Numbered from the stretch's first letter, positions 1 to 8,132 are shown. The stretch: 38,105 nt of DNA from SG8-4 sp964598225 (GCA_964598225.1 CAZRBG010000056.1:1-38105), one strand, 5' to 3'. A program made the numbers and translations. Notes: generated by a model not told the origin, from the sequence alone.

Positions 1-29
1 AACCGGATTGAGAGAGCTTACACAAAAAT

Positions 30-1015
30 GTGCGAAAGATTCTTGACACTACCCACTGTGTTTCTGTGCGCTTGTCTGCGCGGCGGACCGAATGTATTTC
101 CCGGTGCCGGCGACGGCGACCAGCCACAACTGGCAAACGTCCCGGCCGGAGCAAGAGAATGTTGACTCGGCGAAGCTGCAGCGGGCTATGGATTATCTGG
201 AAAAGACGCTCGATGATCCGGAGACCCCTGACGATAAGGAAGACGGAATCAAATATGCCTACAACACTTCCCCGCAGCTTCTGTCTTATTGCATGACCAA
301 ACTGATCTACAATCATTTCAGCAAGCTGCCGCACTCATGGCCGAAAAGTAAATGCAGCCTAGGTCACTACTACGAGAAATTCGTCGCGTCTGAAATCGGA
401 ATGGCCCGCAATAGCTGGCGCTGGTCGAATGAATTCCCGAATCCGGGAGAGCACGACATCGATCTGTCCAACCCCGAAGGCCTGGACATTCGGCCGGTCT
501 CGCAGTCGATGTTTATGAGCGCTGCCACTTTGGCTCGCTGGGGTCACTTATTTTTGAATCGCGGCAACTGGAATGGAGAGCAGATAATAAGCCGGTCGTT
601 CGTTGACGAAGCGACTACGGTCCAGGTCCCCGCTAGAATCGAGCCGCATAATCGCAACGCCGGCTACCGGGAGGCGCCGGGTCGTTACGGGTACATGTGG
701 TGGATCAACGGCTATGGCGGATGGACGGCCGACGGGCCGAAGAACCCGCCGGTGCTGAGGTTCCCGAATGTGCCGCCGCGGACCAATCCGACCAGAGGTG
801 TGTACGCGGCACAGGGCTACCAAACGAATCTGTGCGTGGTAATCCACACGTTGTATGCCGCAGGTGTTGAAGTCCGTGCCAATATGGTTTTCGTGCGGAC
901 TTCCGTCGGAATCTCACCCGATGGTAGGCACTCCACGCCCGGCCGATTTACGTCTGCCGAGTACAACAGATTCCTCGAGATGCTCGGCGATGCGATCTTG
1001 GCGAACGCTCTGTAG
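30..1015 (+). pseudogene. Decayed secreted serine hydrolase (beta-lactamase-related family)
   Basis: The C-terminal part resembles class C beta-lactamase-like serine hydrolases: a segment YAYNTSPQLLSY like the YxN region, an IGM helix, the stretch VSQSMFMSAATLARWGHLFL, and a late NLCVVIH..MVFVR strand pair. Two defects are visible. From the ATG at 30 one frame gives a signal-peptide-like start (MCERFLTLPTVFLCA), but the hydrolase frame is another one, where LVCAADRMYFPVP follows; a one-base loss near 60-80 would join them. After the segment VDSAKLQRAMDYLEKTL the protein jumps to the YxN region, so the roughly 100 residues that should carry the catalytic SxxK serine are absent. The intact open frame starts at the ATG at 92. 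The C-terminal KTG/HTG-like position reads AQG. Probably inactive; a sequencing or assembly error is an alternative explanation. Confidence 0.6.
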
Positions 1016-1037
1016 GGTGGGGCTTGCCCCACCCTAC
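1012..1037. repeat. Perfect REP-like palindrome
   Basis: A 12-bp arm GTAGGGTGGGGC is followed by TT and its exact reverse complement. It includes the stop codon of the upstream hydrolase frame, so the repeat supplies the end of that frame. The sequence is of the dispersed G-rich palindrome type seen between genes in many bacteria. It could also act as a transcription stop between the two convergent genes, although no T-run follows. Confidence 0.75.
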
Positions 1038-1052
1038 GGTCCAATCAGCTTT

Positions 1053-1082
1053 GTAGGATTGGCAACAAGTTGCCCGTCCTAC
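1053..1082. repeat. Second, imperfect palindrome
   Basis: The 14-nt arms GTAGGATTGGCAAC and GTTGCCCGTCCTAC flank AA and pair with two mismatches. The element lies 15 nt after the perfect palindrome and shares its GTAGG outer edge, so the two look like a REP doublet. Confidence 0.65.
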
Positions 1083-1088
1083 CGTAGC

Positions 1089-1128
1089 TTCTTATCTTCT
1101 TATCTTCCTATCTTCCTATCTTCCTATC
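1089..1128. repeat. Octamer tandem repeat, five copies of TTCYTATC
   Basis: Five head-to-tail 8-mers: two TTCTTATC then three TTCCTATC, followed by CTCTTTTTC. It sits in the short gap between convergent genes, just past the sulfatase stop. Such a simple repeat is prone to copy-number change by slippage. No coding role is visible. Confidence 0.85.
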
Positions 1129-1135
1129 CTCTTTT

Positions 1136-2779
1136 TCAGCGGCGCTTGGGCTTTTGAGGTGGCAATCCCGCCTGGCGACGGTACTTGTCTTCCAGTTCTT
1201 GCCAGTGCGTCGACAACTCCCGGACCTTCTCGGGATATCGGCTTGCCAGATTATTCGTCTCGCAGCGGTCCTCCTTCAGGTTGTACAATTCCCACGGATC
1301 GTCTTTGCCTTTGGCGACCAGTTTCCAGTCACCGACCCGAATGGCCCGGTTGTTCATGTGATGGAAGTATATAAAATCGTGTTTGACGGCGTTATTCTTA
1401 GCGAAAGCCGGCAGTAAGGACAGTCCCGGTAGCGGCACGGCTGTCTCGCCATTCCACCGGGCAGAGAAATCATCGGCTCCGGTCAGCTCGAGAATGGTCG
1501 GGATTATATCGATGAAGTGGCACGGATCGTGGCGCAACTCGCCGCGGGAGGCTAAACCGGCCGGCCAGTGGACGATCAGCGGCGACGAGATCCCACCCTC
1601 GTGAACCCACGATTTGTGCAGGCGGAATGGCGAATTTGAGGCGGTGGACCATCCCGGCCCCAGGCACAGGTATGAAGCGGCCGATCCGGGTGCGGCGGAT
1701 TTGTCGTGCATGTCGCCGCGAATGATCTGCTCGGCGCTGGCGCCGTTGTCGGAGACGAAGAAGATCAGCGTGTTCTCAAAAGCGTCCATCTTTTTGATCT
1801 GGTCGAGCACCATGCCGATGCTGCGATCCATCCGGTCTACCATAGCGGCGTGAATCGCCATTTTTGTTGCCTGAAATTCCTTCTGTTCTTCGGTTAATGA
1901 GGCCCACGGCACTGCTCGATCAGCCTCGCCGGGACCGATCATCTCGCGAAGTTTTTCCTTAGAGAAATTCCAGCCCGGAATCACATCGGTATCGAGAGGC
2001 GGCAGGTCACAGCTTACAAGTCCGTTTTCCCGCAGCCATTCCCATCGCCGTTTGCGTATGACATCCCAACCCTCGTGATACTTGTTCCTGTATCGGTCGA
2101 TATCTTTCTGAAGGGCGTGTAGTGGAAAATGCGGGCACGTGAAAGCGAGATAGCAATAGAACGGGTTGTCTCGGTGTTTCTCGTCGTGCTCTTTGAGAAA
2201 GTCCCTCGCATATTCTGCGATTGCCGTCGTGACGTAATGATCCGTACCCTCGGGAATCGGGGGAAGGTTCTCATCGTCCAGCTCATGCCGTTTCGGACTG
2301 AAGAAACGGTTGTGATCTTTCAGAATGTACGAATGATCGAAGCCTCCGTCCGCGATGGCTTTTGGCGCTCCTCGAAGGTGCCACTTGCCCGAATGATAGC
2401 ACCGGTATCCGTGGGGCTTGAGATAGTGCGGTATTACGCGAGTCCAGACCGGCAGCCTGCCGCGCGGGGGGTCCATACGCACCTGCTGCGGATAGTAGCC
2501 CGTCAGTAAAGATGTTCGCGAGGGCCAGCATCGGCCTGTGGAGTAGCACTGAGTGAATCTGAGACCGCCGCCGGCGAGCCGGTCGAGGTTAGGTGTGGCG
2601 ATTTCCCCGCCGTAGCAACCGGCGTCGGAATAGCCCATATCGTCGGCCACGATGACCAGAACGTTCGGCTTTTGCTTTTTGCGGTCCTGCCCGAACGTCA
2701 AGGCCCCCAAGCCCAGGGCTGTGCCGAATGCTGCTGTTTGTCTGAGAAATGATCGTCTGGATAGATTTTCGGTTTTCAT
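1136..2779 (-). CDS. Tat-exported sulfatase (formylglycine type)
   Basis: Predicted sulfuric ester hydrolase of the alkaline-phosphatase-like superfamily, probably acting on sulfated polysaccharides outside the cytoplasm. The N-terminus has a twin-arginine signal (SRRSFLRQ) followed by a hydrophobic stretch. Residues 39-48 read NVLVIVADDM with the metal-binding DD pair, and C84-W-P-S-R is the CxPSR motif whose Cys is converted to formylglycine by a maturase. A later SGKWHL motif and FFVSDNGA supply further active-site residues. The 547-aa length is normal for the family. The ATG at 2779 is chosen because the Tat signal begins there; the upstream in-frame ATG at 2842 would lie inside the preceding gene. 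It is 52 nt downstream of the TIM-barrel gene and probably co-transcribed with it. The substrate cannot be told from sequence. Confidence 0.93.
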   Translation of the reverse strand: MKTENLSRRSFLRQTAAFGTALGLGALTFGQDRKKQKPNVLVIVADDMGYSDAGCYGGEIATPNLDRLAGGGLRFTQCYSTGRCWPSRTSLLTGYYPQQVRMDPPRGRLPVWTRVIPHYLKPHGYRCYHSGKWHLRGAPKAIADGGFDHSYILKDHNRFFSPKRHELDDENLPPIPEGTDHYVTTAIAEYARDFLKEHDEKHRDNPFYCYLAFTCPHFPLHALQKDIDRYRNKYHEGWDVIRKRRWEWLRENGLVSCDLPPLDTDVIPGWNFSKEKLREMIGPGEADRAVPWASLTEEQKEFQATKMAIHAAMVDRMDRSIGMVLDQIKKMDAFENTLIFFVSDNGASAEQIIRGDMHDKSAAPGSAASYLCLGPGWSTASNSPFRLHKSWVHEGGISSPLIVHWPAGLASRGELRHDPCHFIDIIPTILELTGADDFSARWNGETAVPLPGLSLLPAFAKNNAVKHDFIYFHHMNNRAIRVGDWKLVAKGKDDPWELYNLKEDRCETNNLASRYPEKVRELSTHWQELEDKYRRQAGLPPQKPKRR

Positions 2780-2831
2780 TTGTGAACTGCCTTTGTCTTC
2801 TATGAATAAGTTCTCTTTCCTAATACTTTCA

Positions 2832-3815
2832 TTAAGCCTCAATCAGGCTCCACACGCGTTCGAGCGCATTAATGGTCTTCTCCAGCGCTGCTTCGTTATC
2901 CAATTTGCGTAATTCCCGGTCGAAAGGCTCGCACTCTACCGGCCCATCGTAGCCGATCTTGACCAGTGCGTTTATAAAACCCTTCATATCGATGACCCCG
3001 CTGGTAACCGGCAGTTGCCTTCGGCTGTCGATTTGTTTATCGACGTCGATGCCCGCCGGAGCGTCGTTAACGTGAACGTGAATGACGTCCTTGCCGGATA
3101 GCTGCATCAACTCATCGACGGTTCCGTGCGAAGTGTACCAGTGCCAGCTATCAAGCAGGAGTCCTACGTTACCTGTACCTATCGCATCGGCGAGCTCCAT
3201 CATTCCCATCTGCGTGCAGATGAAGGGAAAACGGAATCGCTGCCGCGACGTTCTGGGACCGACGAATTCAAGGCCCAGGCTGATGCCGTTGTCCTTGAGC
3301 ACCTTTGCCGTTTCGCCGAAGCGATTCCTGAGCATCTCGAAATGCTTCAGGTAAGTCAATTCCTGATGGCCCGGGAGAATCCACGTCGCCGTACGTGTAA
3401 CGCCGATTTGTCTGAGAATTCGAGCACGTTTTGGAAGTTGGTGAAGGTCTTTCTCGAATTGAGCACGATCTCGACGAAAGTTGACCGGCAGGCCGGCGGA
3501 ACCGTATCGAATGCCCTTTTCCTTCATAACAGCCACCCAATCGCTTATCTCGGAGCCGGACTTGTCCTGAAACTCACCCAGGTCCGGGGTAATGCTGTCA
3601 AAACCGTACTTGACAGCGTACTTCAGGGCCTGGCGCTGATTCGCTCTGACGCCTATGTGACCGCCGCCCAGATTCTTATACAACTTTACCTTGTCGTTCG
3701 TTTGTGCCTCCGTACCTGTTAAGCCCAAGAGCGGAGTCAGCGCCGCCGCCATCGTCGAGCGGCAGAAGTTGCGTCTTGATATTGACCTTGCTTGTTGGGT
3801 ATTAGTCTTATTCAT
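2832..3815 (-). CDS. Tat-exported sugar phosphate isomerase/epimerase-like TIM barrel
   Basis: Member of the xylose isomerase-like TIM-barrel family (AP endonuclease 2 superfamily). The N-terminus carries a Tat-like signal (SRRNFCRS followed by a hydrophobic run ending TGTEAQ). Likely metal ligands are the Glu of GLEFVGPRT, the Asp of LLLDSWHWY, the His of HVHVND and the Glu of VECEPF, in the expected barrel order. The ATG at 3815 is preceded by GGAGAAATAGAA, a good ribosome site; an in-frame start at 3851 lacks one and would precede the Tat signal by 12 residues. First gene of a two-gene - strand unit with the sulfatase, which suggests a role in breaking down a sulfated sugar; the exact reaction is unknown. 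Confidence 0.85.
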   Translation of the reverse strand: MNKTNTQQARSISRRNFCRSTMAAALTPLLGLTGTEAQTNDKVKLYKNLGGGHIGVRANQRQALKYAVKYGFDSITPDLGEFQDKSGSEISDWVAVMKEKGIRYGSAGLPVNFRRDRAQFEKDLHQLPKRARILRQIGVTRTATWILPGHQELTYLKHFEMLRNRFGETAKVLKDNGISLGLEFVGPRTSRQRFRFPFICTQMGMMELADAIGTGNVGLLLDSWHWYTSHGTVDELMQLSGKDVIHVHVNDAPAGIDVDKQIDSRRQLPVTSGVIDMKGFINALVKIGYDGPVECEPFDRELRKLDNEAALEKTINALERVWSLIEA

Positions 3816-4310
3816 TTCTATTTCTCCAGTCCTGTCTCGAGATCGATTCATAGCACAGCGCCCGGCAATACTATAACACTATCTCCGGGGATCGCAAGAG
3901 GCCGGTAGAAAATACGGAACGACCGGCTTGCTACTATGGACAAACAGGTTGAGCAGTTAGCCAACCGTCCTGAGTACAGCGAAATGGTCGGCCTGTTATA
4001 CGGGCCTGATTCAATATTTACAACGAAGATTCAATTGTTAGACGTACGTTGTACCGCACTTATTCTACTTCCCGGAGAGACTTGGGAATTAGACGGGACC
4101 CAACGATTTCGTTAGTCTGATCCCGGGGCGGAAGCAGGGAAAAACGAAGGGGATAACAGGGAATATACCGGTATAGCTTTGTTTGAATATCGCCGATAGC
4201 CCCACTGTGCCAACCATTAGATGAACAAAAATCGCGTTGGACGCGCGTACGTAGCGTGCGTTTCTTCCTTTTCATTTATTTTCTGCGAAAGCAGAGAAAG
4301 GAGACTGAAC
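3816..4310. other. Divergent intergenic region upstream of gvpA
   Basis: 495 nt between the - strand TIM-barrel gene and gvpA, so it should hold both promoters and any gas vesicle control site. Visible are a 12-bp palindrome at 4164-4175 and a 59-codon open frame at 3936-4115 without a ribosome site, which I do not call a gene. No confident -35/-10 or -24/-12 pair could be picked by eye. The gvpA leader could be over 100 nt. Confidence 0.6.
4164..4175. promoter_or_regulatory. 12-bp perfect palindrome TATACCGGTATA
   Basis: A perfect dyad 135 nt before the gvpA start in the only large non-coding gap next to the gas vesicle cluster. It could be an operator half of a promoter region. No matching regulator gene was identified in the window, so the role is inference. 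Confidence 0.25.
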
Positions 4311-4517
4311 ATGGCAGTCGAAAAAACCATTGGTTCCAGCAGTCTGGTCGAAGTTGTAGACAGGATTCTGGACAAAGGCATCGTCGTGGATGCCTGGGTG
4401 AGAGTCTCGCTGGTGGGCATTGAACTGCTCGCTATTGAGGCCAGGGTCGTTGCGGCCTCTGTCGAGACCTACCTGAAGTACGCTGAAGCGATCGGGTTGA
4501 CTGCGACAGCAGCCTAA
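4311..4517 (+). CDS. gvpA: Major gas vesicle structural protein GvpA
   Basis: 68-aa small hydrophobic shell protein that polymerises into the ribbed gas vesicle wall. The core is near-canonical: LVEVVDRILDKGIVVDAWVR, then SLVGIELLAIEARVVAASVE and TYLKYAEAIGLT. Length and sequence match GvpA rather than GvpJ/GvpS. The ATG at 4311 follows AAAGGAGACTGAAC, a strong ribosome site suited to a highly expressed protein. First gene of a long + strand cluster; a 130-nt gap separates it from the next gene, possibly allowing higher gvpA expression than the accessory genes. Only one canonical gvpA copy is present; the two other GvpA-family genes are divergent. Confidence 0.97.
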   Translation: MAVEKTIGSSSLVEVVDRILDKGIVVDAWVRVSLVGIELLAIEARVVAASVETYLKYAEAIGLTATAA

Positions 4518-4583
4518 CGAGAGGCGGAGGAGAGGGTTCCTGTCGGGTCATCCTTACGCACCGCCCAGTGGAGGGCAGAAAGC

Positions 4584-4682
4584 ATGGCTCGCCAGGAAAG
4601 CTCCTTGTTTATCAGCAAGAGAATGGCAAACAAGCAGGAAAAGAACAATGCCCCTAAGCATCTGCGAAGAGAACGTTCTTGA
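4584..4682 (+). CDS. Possible 32-aa basic small protein
   Basis: An ATG preceded by GGAGGGCAGAAAGC opens a 32-residue Lys/Arg-rich frame (begins MARQESSLFISKR). It overlaps the next gene by 35 nt in another frame, so it might be a leader peptide that couples translation to that gene. No homology is recognised. The good ribosome site is the only positive evidence. Confidence 0.2.
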   Translation: MARQESSLFISKRMANKQEKNNAPKHLRRERS

Positions 4683-5367
4683 AGCCATAATAGTCTCTTA
4701 TGAAGCCAGGATTCGGAGTATAGAAATGTTCTTTCAAGCTACCGGGCAAATCCTCCGGGACTTTCAGGATTCTCTTGTTAATACAAAAGCCGAACGAAAG
4801 AAGATCAGCGACCAACTGAAAGAAAGCCTTGCAAAGAACGGCTCCCTGCGGAAAAAAGATTTTGACCGGATGATGGAAGTTATCTCGTCACATTTGGATC
4901 GAAATGAGAAGGAAATCAGGGAATTATCACAACAATATCTTCAGGAACAAACAAGGCTGATCCATCAACTAAGAGAAGGGTTGAGCGATTTCAAGGACGC
5001 TTTGATTGCCGGACAGAATGACAAGCTCAAAGAGCTGCAAAAGTTCATAAGAAAAATTCTCAACAGGCAGGACGAGAACAAGAACGAGGTTGCATCGCGA
5101 ATCAAAGAGTTCGAACGCGGACAGCAACAAACTTCGGAAATGCTCAGAGATCTCTTGGCGAAAGGTGAAGAGTTAAGAATACAGGATTTCAAGGCGATGC
5201 TCGCGGAATTCAAGCGGCAGCGAGCCGAACGTATCGCAGGCCGGGAACAAAGGTGCCGAGAAGTAAAGGACATGCTGGGCGAATTCAACGCAAAACGTAC
5301 GGAAGTGAAGCAGGCCCGGTTTATGGGCCGGCAGGGGCGGCAGACGCCCGAAGACTTGTCTTTATGA
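4648..5367 (+). CDS. Coiled-coil repeat protein of the gas vesicle cluster
   Basis: 239-aa, highly charged, almost wholly helical protein without signal peptide or membrane segment. Two copies of a motif of the form (K/R)xxLAKxxxLRxxDFxxMx occur at residues 58-76 and 167-185, separated by a heptad-rich stretch. The spacing and F/L periodicity recall GvpC-type proteins that bind the outside of the gas vesicle and stiffen it, but the canonical GvpC repeat is not clear. Weak ribosome site AGGAAAAGAAC before the ATG. Placement right after gvpA is the usual gvpC position. It could instead be a scaffold or surface tether. Function is not established by sequence. Confidence 0.75.
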   Translation: MPLSICEENVLEAIIVSYEARIRSIEMFFQATGQILRDFQDSLVNTKAERKKISDQLKESLAKNGSLRKKDFDRMMEVISSHLDRNEKEIRELSQQYLQEQTRLIHQLREGLSDFKDALIAGQNDKLKELQKFIRKILNRQDENKNEVASRIKEFERGQQQTSEMLRDLLAKGEELRIQDFKAMLAEFKRQRAERIAGREQRCREVKDMLGEFNAKRTEVKQARFMGRQGRQTPEDLSL

Positions 5368-5419
5368 GAGCTATCATCAGTGAAAAAAGCGAAAAGTAGT
5401 TTTGAAAGGAAGAAGTGAA

Positions 5420-6118
5420 ATGGTGATGACAGTAGCTGAAAACATGCAAAAGCTTGCGGGGGACATTATTGTCTCCAGTGACATTCGTCTCAAAGCGGTG
5501 GGAGATATGGTGGCGGATACTCAGAAGACCCTCGACGGATTCTCCAGAGATAGAAAAAAGATGGCCGCCCGACAGGCCAAAGATTTGACCGATTTCACCG
5601 GGGGCCTGTCGAAAAATGTGCAGGGTATGTTAAGAAACGCCCGAAAAATGCTGGACCGGTTCAAGAAAGACAATACGAAGATTAGCGAGCAACAGGCGAA
5701 AAGTCTGGCGGATTTCGTTGGGGGGCTCGTCACTGACGTCGGTTCGACGGTGGGCGGCTTCCAGAAAGAACAGGAACGTATGTCCAGTGACACGCGGAAG
5801 AAGCTTAGCAAAGAGATAGAGGATATCCGGGCGGAAGTTCACAATATCCTGGATAATGCCGACAAGCTCATGCACGACTATAAAGCCGATATGGCTCAGG
5901 CGCGGAATGCCTGGCGAAAAGTGTCCGCGGCTTTAGCCGGAACGGGAAAACCGGACTCGACGGAGACCGACAATCACGCCGGGAAAAAGAGCCATCCCGC
6001 CGGGAAGACGTCGAACAAGACCGGGAACAAGCCCCAGGGCAAGGCCAAAAGCAGGCAAGCGGCCGGGAATAAAGGCGCCGAGCGAAAAGTCAAAAGCGGC
6101 GCCCGGAAGAGCCGCTAA
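5420..6118 (+). CDS. GvpC-like gas vesicle surface protein
   Basis: Repeat protein of 232 aa. Counting from the ATG at 5420, repeats begin with aromatic residues at about 41, 81, 114 and 154 (spacing 40, 33, 40). Two of them contain RQAKDLTDFTGGL and QQAKSLADFVGGL, which fit the QAxxLxxFxxxL core of GvpC repeats. GvpC lies along the ribs and strengthens the vesicle. The last 55 residues are a Lys/Gly/Asn-rich basic tail with no predicted fold, which is not a typical GvpC end. The ATG at 5420 follows AAGGAAGAAGTGAA; an in-frame TTG at 5402 lies upstream of that site and is less likely. Lies between the other coiled-coil gene and gvpN. Confidence 0.72.
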   Translation: MVMTVAENMQKLAGDIIVSSDIRLKAVGDMVADTQKTLDGFSRDRKKMAARQAKDLTDFTGGLSKNVQGMLRNARKMLDRFKKDNTKISEQQAKSLADFVGGLVTDVGSTVGGFQKEQERMSSDTRKKLSKEIEDIRAEVHNILDNADKLMHDYKADMAQARNAWRKVSAALAGTGKPDSTETDNHAGKKSHPAGKTSNKTGNKPQGKAKSRQAAGNKGAERKVKSGARKSR

Positions 6119-6186
6119 CAAGGTAAAACGACCTTTGACGTGCCGCGTATGCCGTGAAGCTTCCGTGGCACAGGAGATTAAACCGA

Positions 6187-7206
6187 ATGATTGATGAGAC
6201 AACAACTGTGCTCGAGCCAAATCCTTTGCCGGATTTCGTAGATACACACTATGTAAAGGACCTTACCGACAGAGCACTTTGCTACATTGAGGCCGGCTTC
6301 CCGGTTCACTTGAGGGGGCCGTCCGGCACCGGCAAAACTACGCTGGCGATGCACCTGGCCAGCAGGATCGGCCGGCCGGTGGTTCTGATTCACGGAGACG
6401 AAGAGTTCACTACCTCGGACCTGGTCGGGGCCGAACACGGCTATCGCGTAAAGCGAGTCGTGGACCGCTTCATTTCAAAGGTGCTGAAAACGGAAGAGGA
6501 TATGGTCAAGCGCTGGGTCGATAACCGTCTTACCGTAGCCTGCAAATATGGTTTTACCCTTGTCTATGACGAGTTTACCCGCTCGCGGCCGGAGGCGAAT
6601 AATATTCTTCTGTCCATCTTACAGGAACGGATGATGGATTTACCGGTGGCAAGAGACGAGGAAGAGCCTTATCTGAAGGTCCATCCGGATTTTACGGCGG
6701 TTTTTACGTCGAATCCCGAAGAGTACGCCGGCGTTCACCGAAGCCAGGACGCTCTGCGGGACAGAATGATTACGATGGACCTGGATTGTTTCGACTATGA
6801 GACCGAGGTGGCAATCACGCGGGCCAAGTCCAAATTGCCCCAGCCCCACGTGGAAATGATCGTAAACATCGTGCGAGGCTTGAGAGACTCCGGAAAGTGC
6901 GAGTTCGCTCCAACTGTGCGGGGCTGCATCATGATCGCCAGGAGCCTCAAAGTGCGGAAGCTGGCGCCGTCACGAGCAAAGAAGGCGTTCGGGCAAATCT
7001 GTCAGGATATCCTGGCCTCGGAAACAAGCAGGGTCGGATCGAGAACAAACCAGGACAGAGTAAAGCAAATTGTAAGAAACCTTGTGACAGAGGAGCTTGC
7101 CCCAGGCGGCAGGGATCATCCTTCCGAACAAACAGATAGGAAAGACCCCGCAGGCGCTGGTCAGAGGGAAATAGCGCAGAAAGAAGAAAGTCTGATTGAA
7201 GTGTAG
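6187..7206 (+). CDS. gvpN: Gas vesicle AAA+ ATPase GvpN
   Basis: 339-aa MoxR-type AAA+ ATPase required for efficient vesicle enlargement in other organisms. Visible motifs: Walker A GPSGTGKT at 44-51, Walker B LVYDEF at 125-130, sensor 1 TSNP at 174-177 and a following RSQDALRDR arginine region. The first 280 residues are typical; the final 60 residues are a polar tail rich in Lys, Glu and Gln. The ATG at 6187 is preceded by AGGAGATTAAACCG; the in-frame GTG at 6154 has no comparable site. The end overlaps the region of the next gene's ribosome site, so the two are coupled. Confidence 0.95.
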   Translation: MIDETTTVLEPNPLPDFVDTHYVKDLTDRALCYIEAGFPVHLRGPSGTGKTTLAMHLASRIGRPVVLIHGDEEFTTSDLVGAEHGYRVKRVVDRFISKVLKTEEDMVKRWVDNRLTVACKYGFTLVYDEFTRSRPEANNILLSILQERMMDLPVARDEEEPYLKVHPDFTAVFTSNPEEYAGVHRSQDALRDRMITMDLDCFDYETEVAITRAKSKLPQPHVEMIVNIVRGLRDSGKCEFAPTVRGCIMIARSLKVRKLAPSRAKKAFGQICQDILASETSRVGSRTNQDRVKQIVRNLVTEELAPGGRDHPSEQTDRKDPAGAGQREIAQKEESLIEV

Positions 7207-7222
7207 AACGGAGCTCGGCCGA

Positions 7223-7528
7223 ATGAAATCGATACAACAGCTACCAGGTTTGAGTGATATAAAGAGCGTGCGGTCCATAGGCGCCACGTCTATCCCAAGG
7301 GTCGAAAGGTCGGCCCATCTGGAGTTGCACGTGCTGGCGACGGACAAAAGTCGGCTGGAAAAGGAACTCGCCTCTCTAAATAAAAGGACGAGTACGGTCA
7401 GGAGGAATTTGGGCATCATTAACAAGCAAATCGAGACTTTGCAGCAGGAAACTCTGGCGCAGATAAGAAAAGAAAAGGGCGAGAGTGGGCCTCAGAAACC
7501 TCTCAAGACGTTGACGCTCGATTATTGA
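7223..7528 (+). CDS. Unnamed gas vesicle cluster protein, coiled coil
   Basis: 101-aa soluble protein. Residues 1-40 are mixed (IQQLPGLSDIKSVRSIGA then SIPRVERSAHLELHVL) and residues 45-90 form an amphipathic helix likely to be a coiled coil. It does not match GvpO, GvpP, GvpQ, GvpR or GvpT by eye. ATG at 7223 follows ACGGAGCTCGGCCGA. Placed 16 nt after gvpN and 73 nt before gvpH. The conserved-looking N-terminus suggests a real accessory protein; no function can be assigned. Confidence 0.75.
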   Translation: MKSIQQLPGLSDIKSVRSIGATSIPRVERSAHLELHVLATDKSRLEKELASLNKRTSTVRRNLGIINKQIETLQQETLAQIRKEKGESGPQKPLKTLTLDY

Positions 7529-7601
7529 CAGATCCGGCGGAGGGCGCATTCGTGAAAGTCCGTGAGTTTATAAATGATCAAGAATATTAAAGGAATAAGA
7601 A

Positions 7602-8132
7602 ATGGCCAAGGCTAAAGGCGACAAAGGCAAAGGCCCGGATATTGACTTCGGCGCAGGCTCATTCGGCCTGGGCGGGCTGTTCAAAGGGATTGAGAACCTC
7701 GTGGATTTGGCCGCGAAGCTGAAACAGGCGGACGGTGAAATCAGACAGGAAGGCGAGGTCGATCTGAGCGACCTCAAGGAAGGCATGAAAGGAGTCTTCG
7801 GCGTTTCCGTGAAAACGGCAGTCGGCGGCAAGCCCGTTGTCGAGCCGTTCGGAAACGTCAAGGCGACTCCCAAAGGCCCGACCGTCGAGGAGCAAAGGGA
7901 GCCTATCGTAGACGTATTCGACGAAGACAACGAGATTCGCATCTATGCCGAGATGCCGGGTGTAAATGAGGGAGATATCCGCCTGGACTTGAAAGAGGAT
8001 ATTCTCTCTATCACAGCGCAAACAGGAGACAGAAAGTATTACAAGGAGGTTCTGCTGCCCGCCAGGGTTAGAGCGGACACGATGGTTTCCTCTTACAACA
8101 ACGGAATACTGGAAATCAAGGTAAAAAAGTGA
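7602..8132 (+). CDS. gvpH: Hsp20-type gas vesicle protein GvpH
   Basis: 176-aa protein with a Gly/Lys-rich N-terminal half and an alpha-crystallin (small heat shock) domain from about residue 100 to the end. Diagnostic pieces are EIRIYAEMPGV at 111-121, LKEDILSITA near 130-139 and the terminal NNGILEIKVKK. GvpH proteins are Hsp20-like and are thought to keep hydrophobic GvpA soluble. Ribosome site AAAGGAATAAGAA precedes the ATG. The stop is directly followed by the ATG of the ArsA-like gene, with no gap, indicating translational coupling of the two chaperone-like proteins. Confidence 0.9.
   Translation: MAKAKGDKGKGPDIDFGAGSFGLGGLFKGIENLVDLAAKLKQADGEIRQEGEVDLSDLKEGMKGVFGVSVKTAVGGKPVVEPFGNVKATPKGPTVEEQREPIVDVFDEDNEIRIYAEMPGVNEGDIRLDLKEDILSITAQTGDRKYYKEVLLPARVRADTMVSSYNNGILEIKVKK

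Noticed and set aside
3936..4115. 59-codon open frame upstream of gvpA beginning MDKQVEQLANRPEYSEMVGL
   Set aside because: The translation is fairly protein-like, but there is no ribosome site and such a frame length arises readily by chance; it lies in a probable regulatory region.
4518..4583. Attenuator hairpin between gvpA and the next gene
   Set aside because: Only a 4-5 bp stem (AGGA/TCCT, or GGCGG/CCGCC with a long loop) is visible, insufficient to call.
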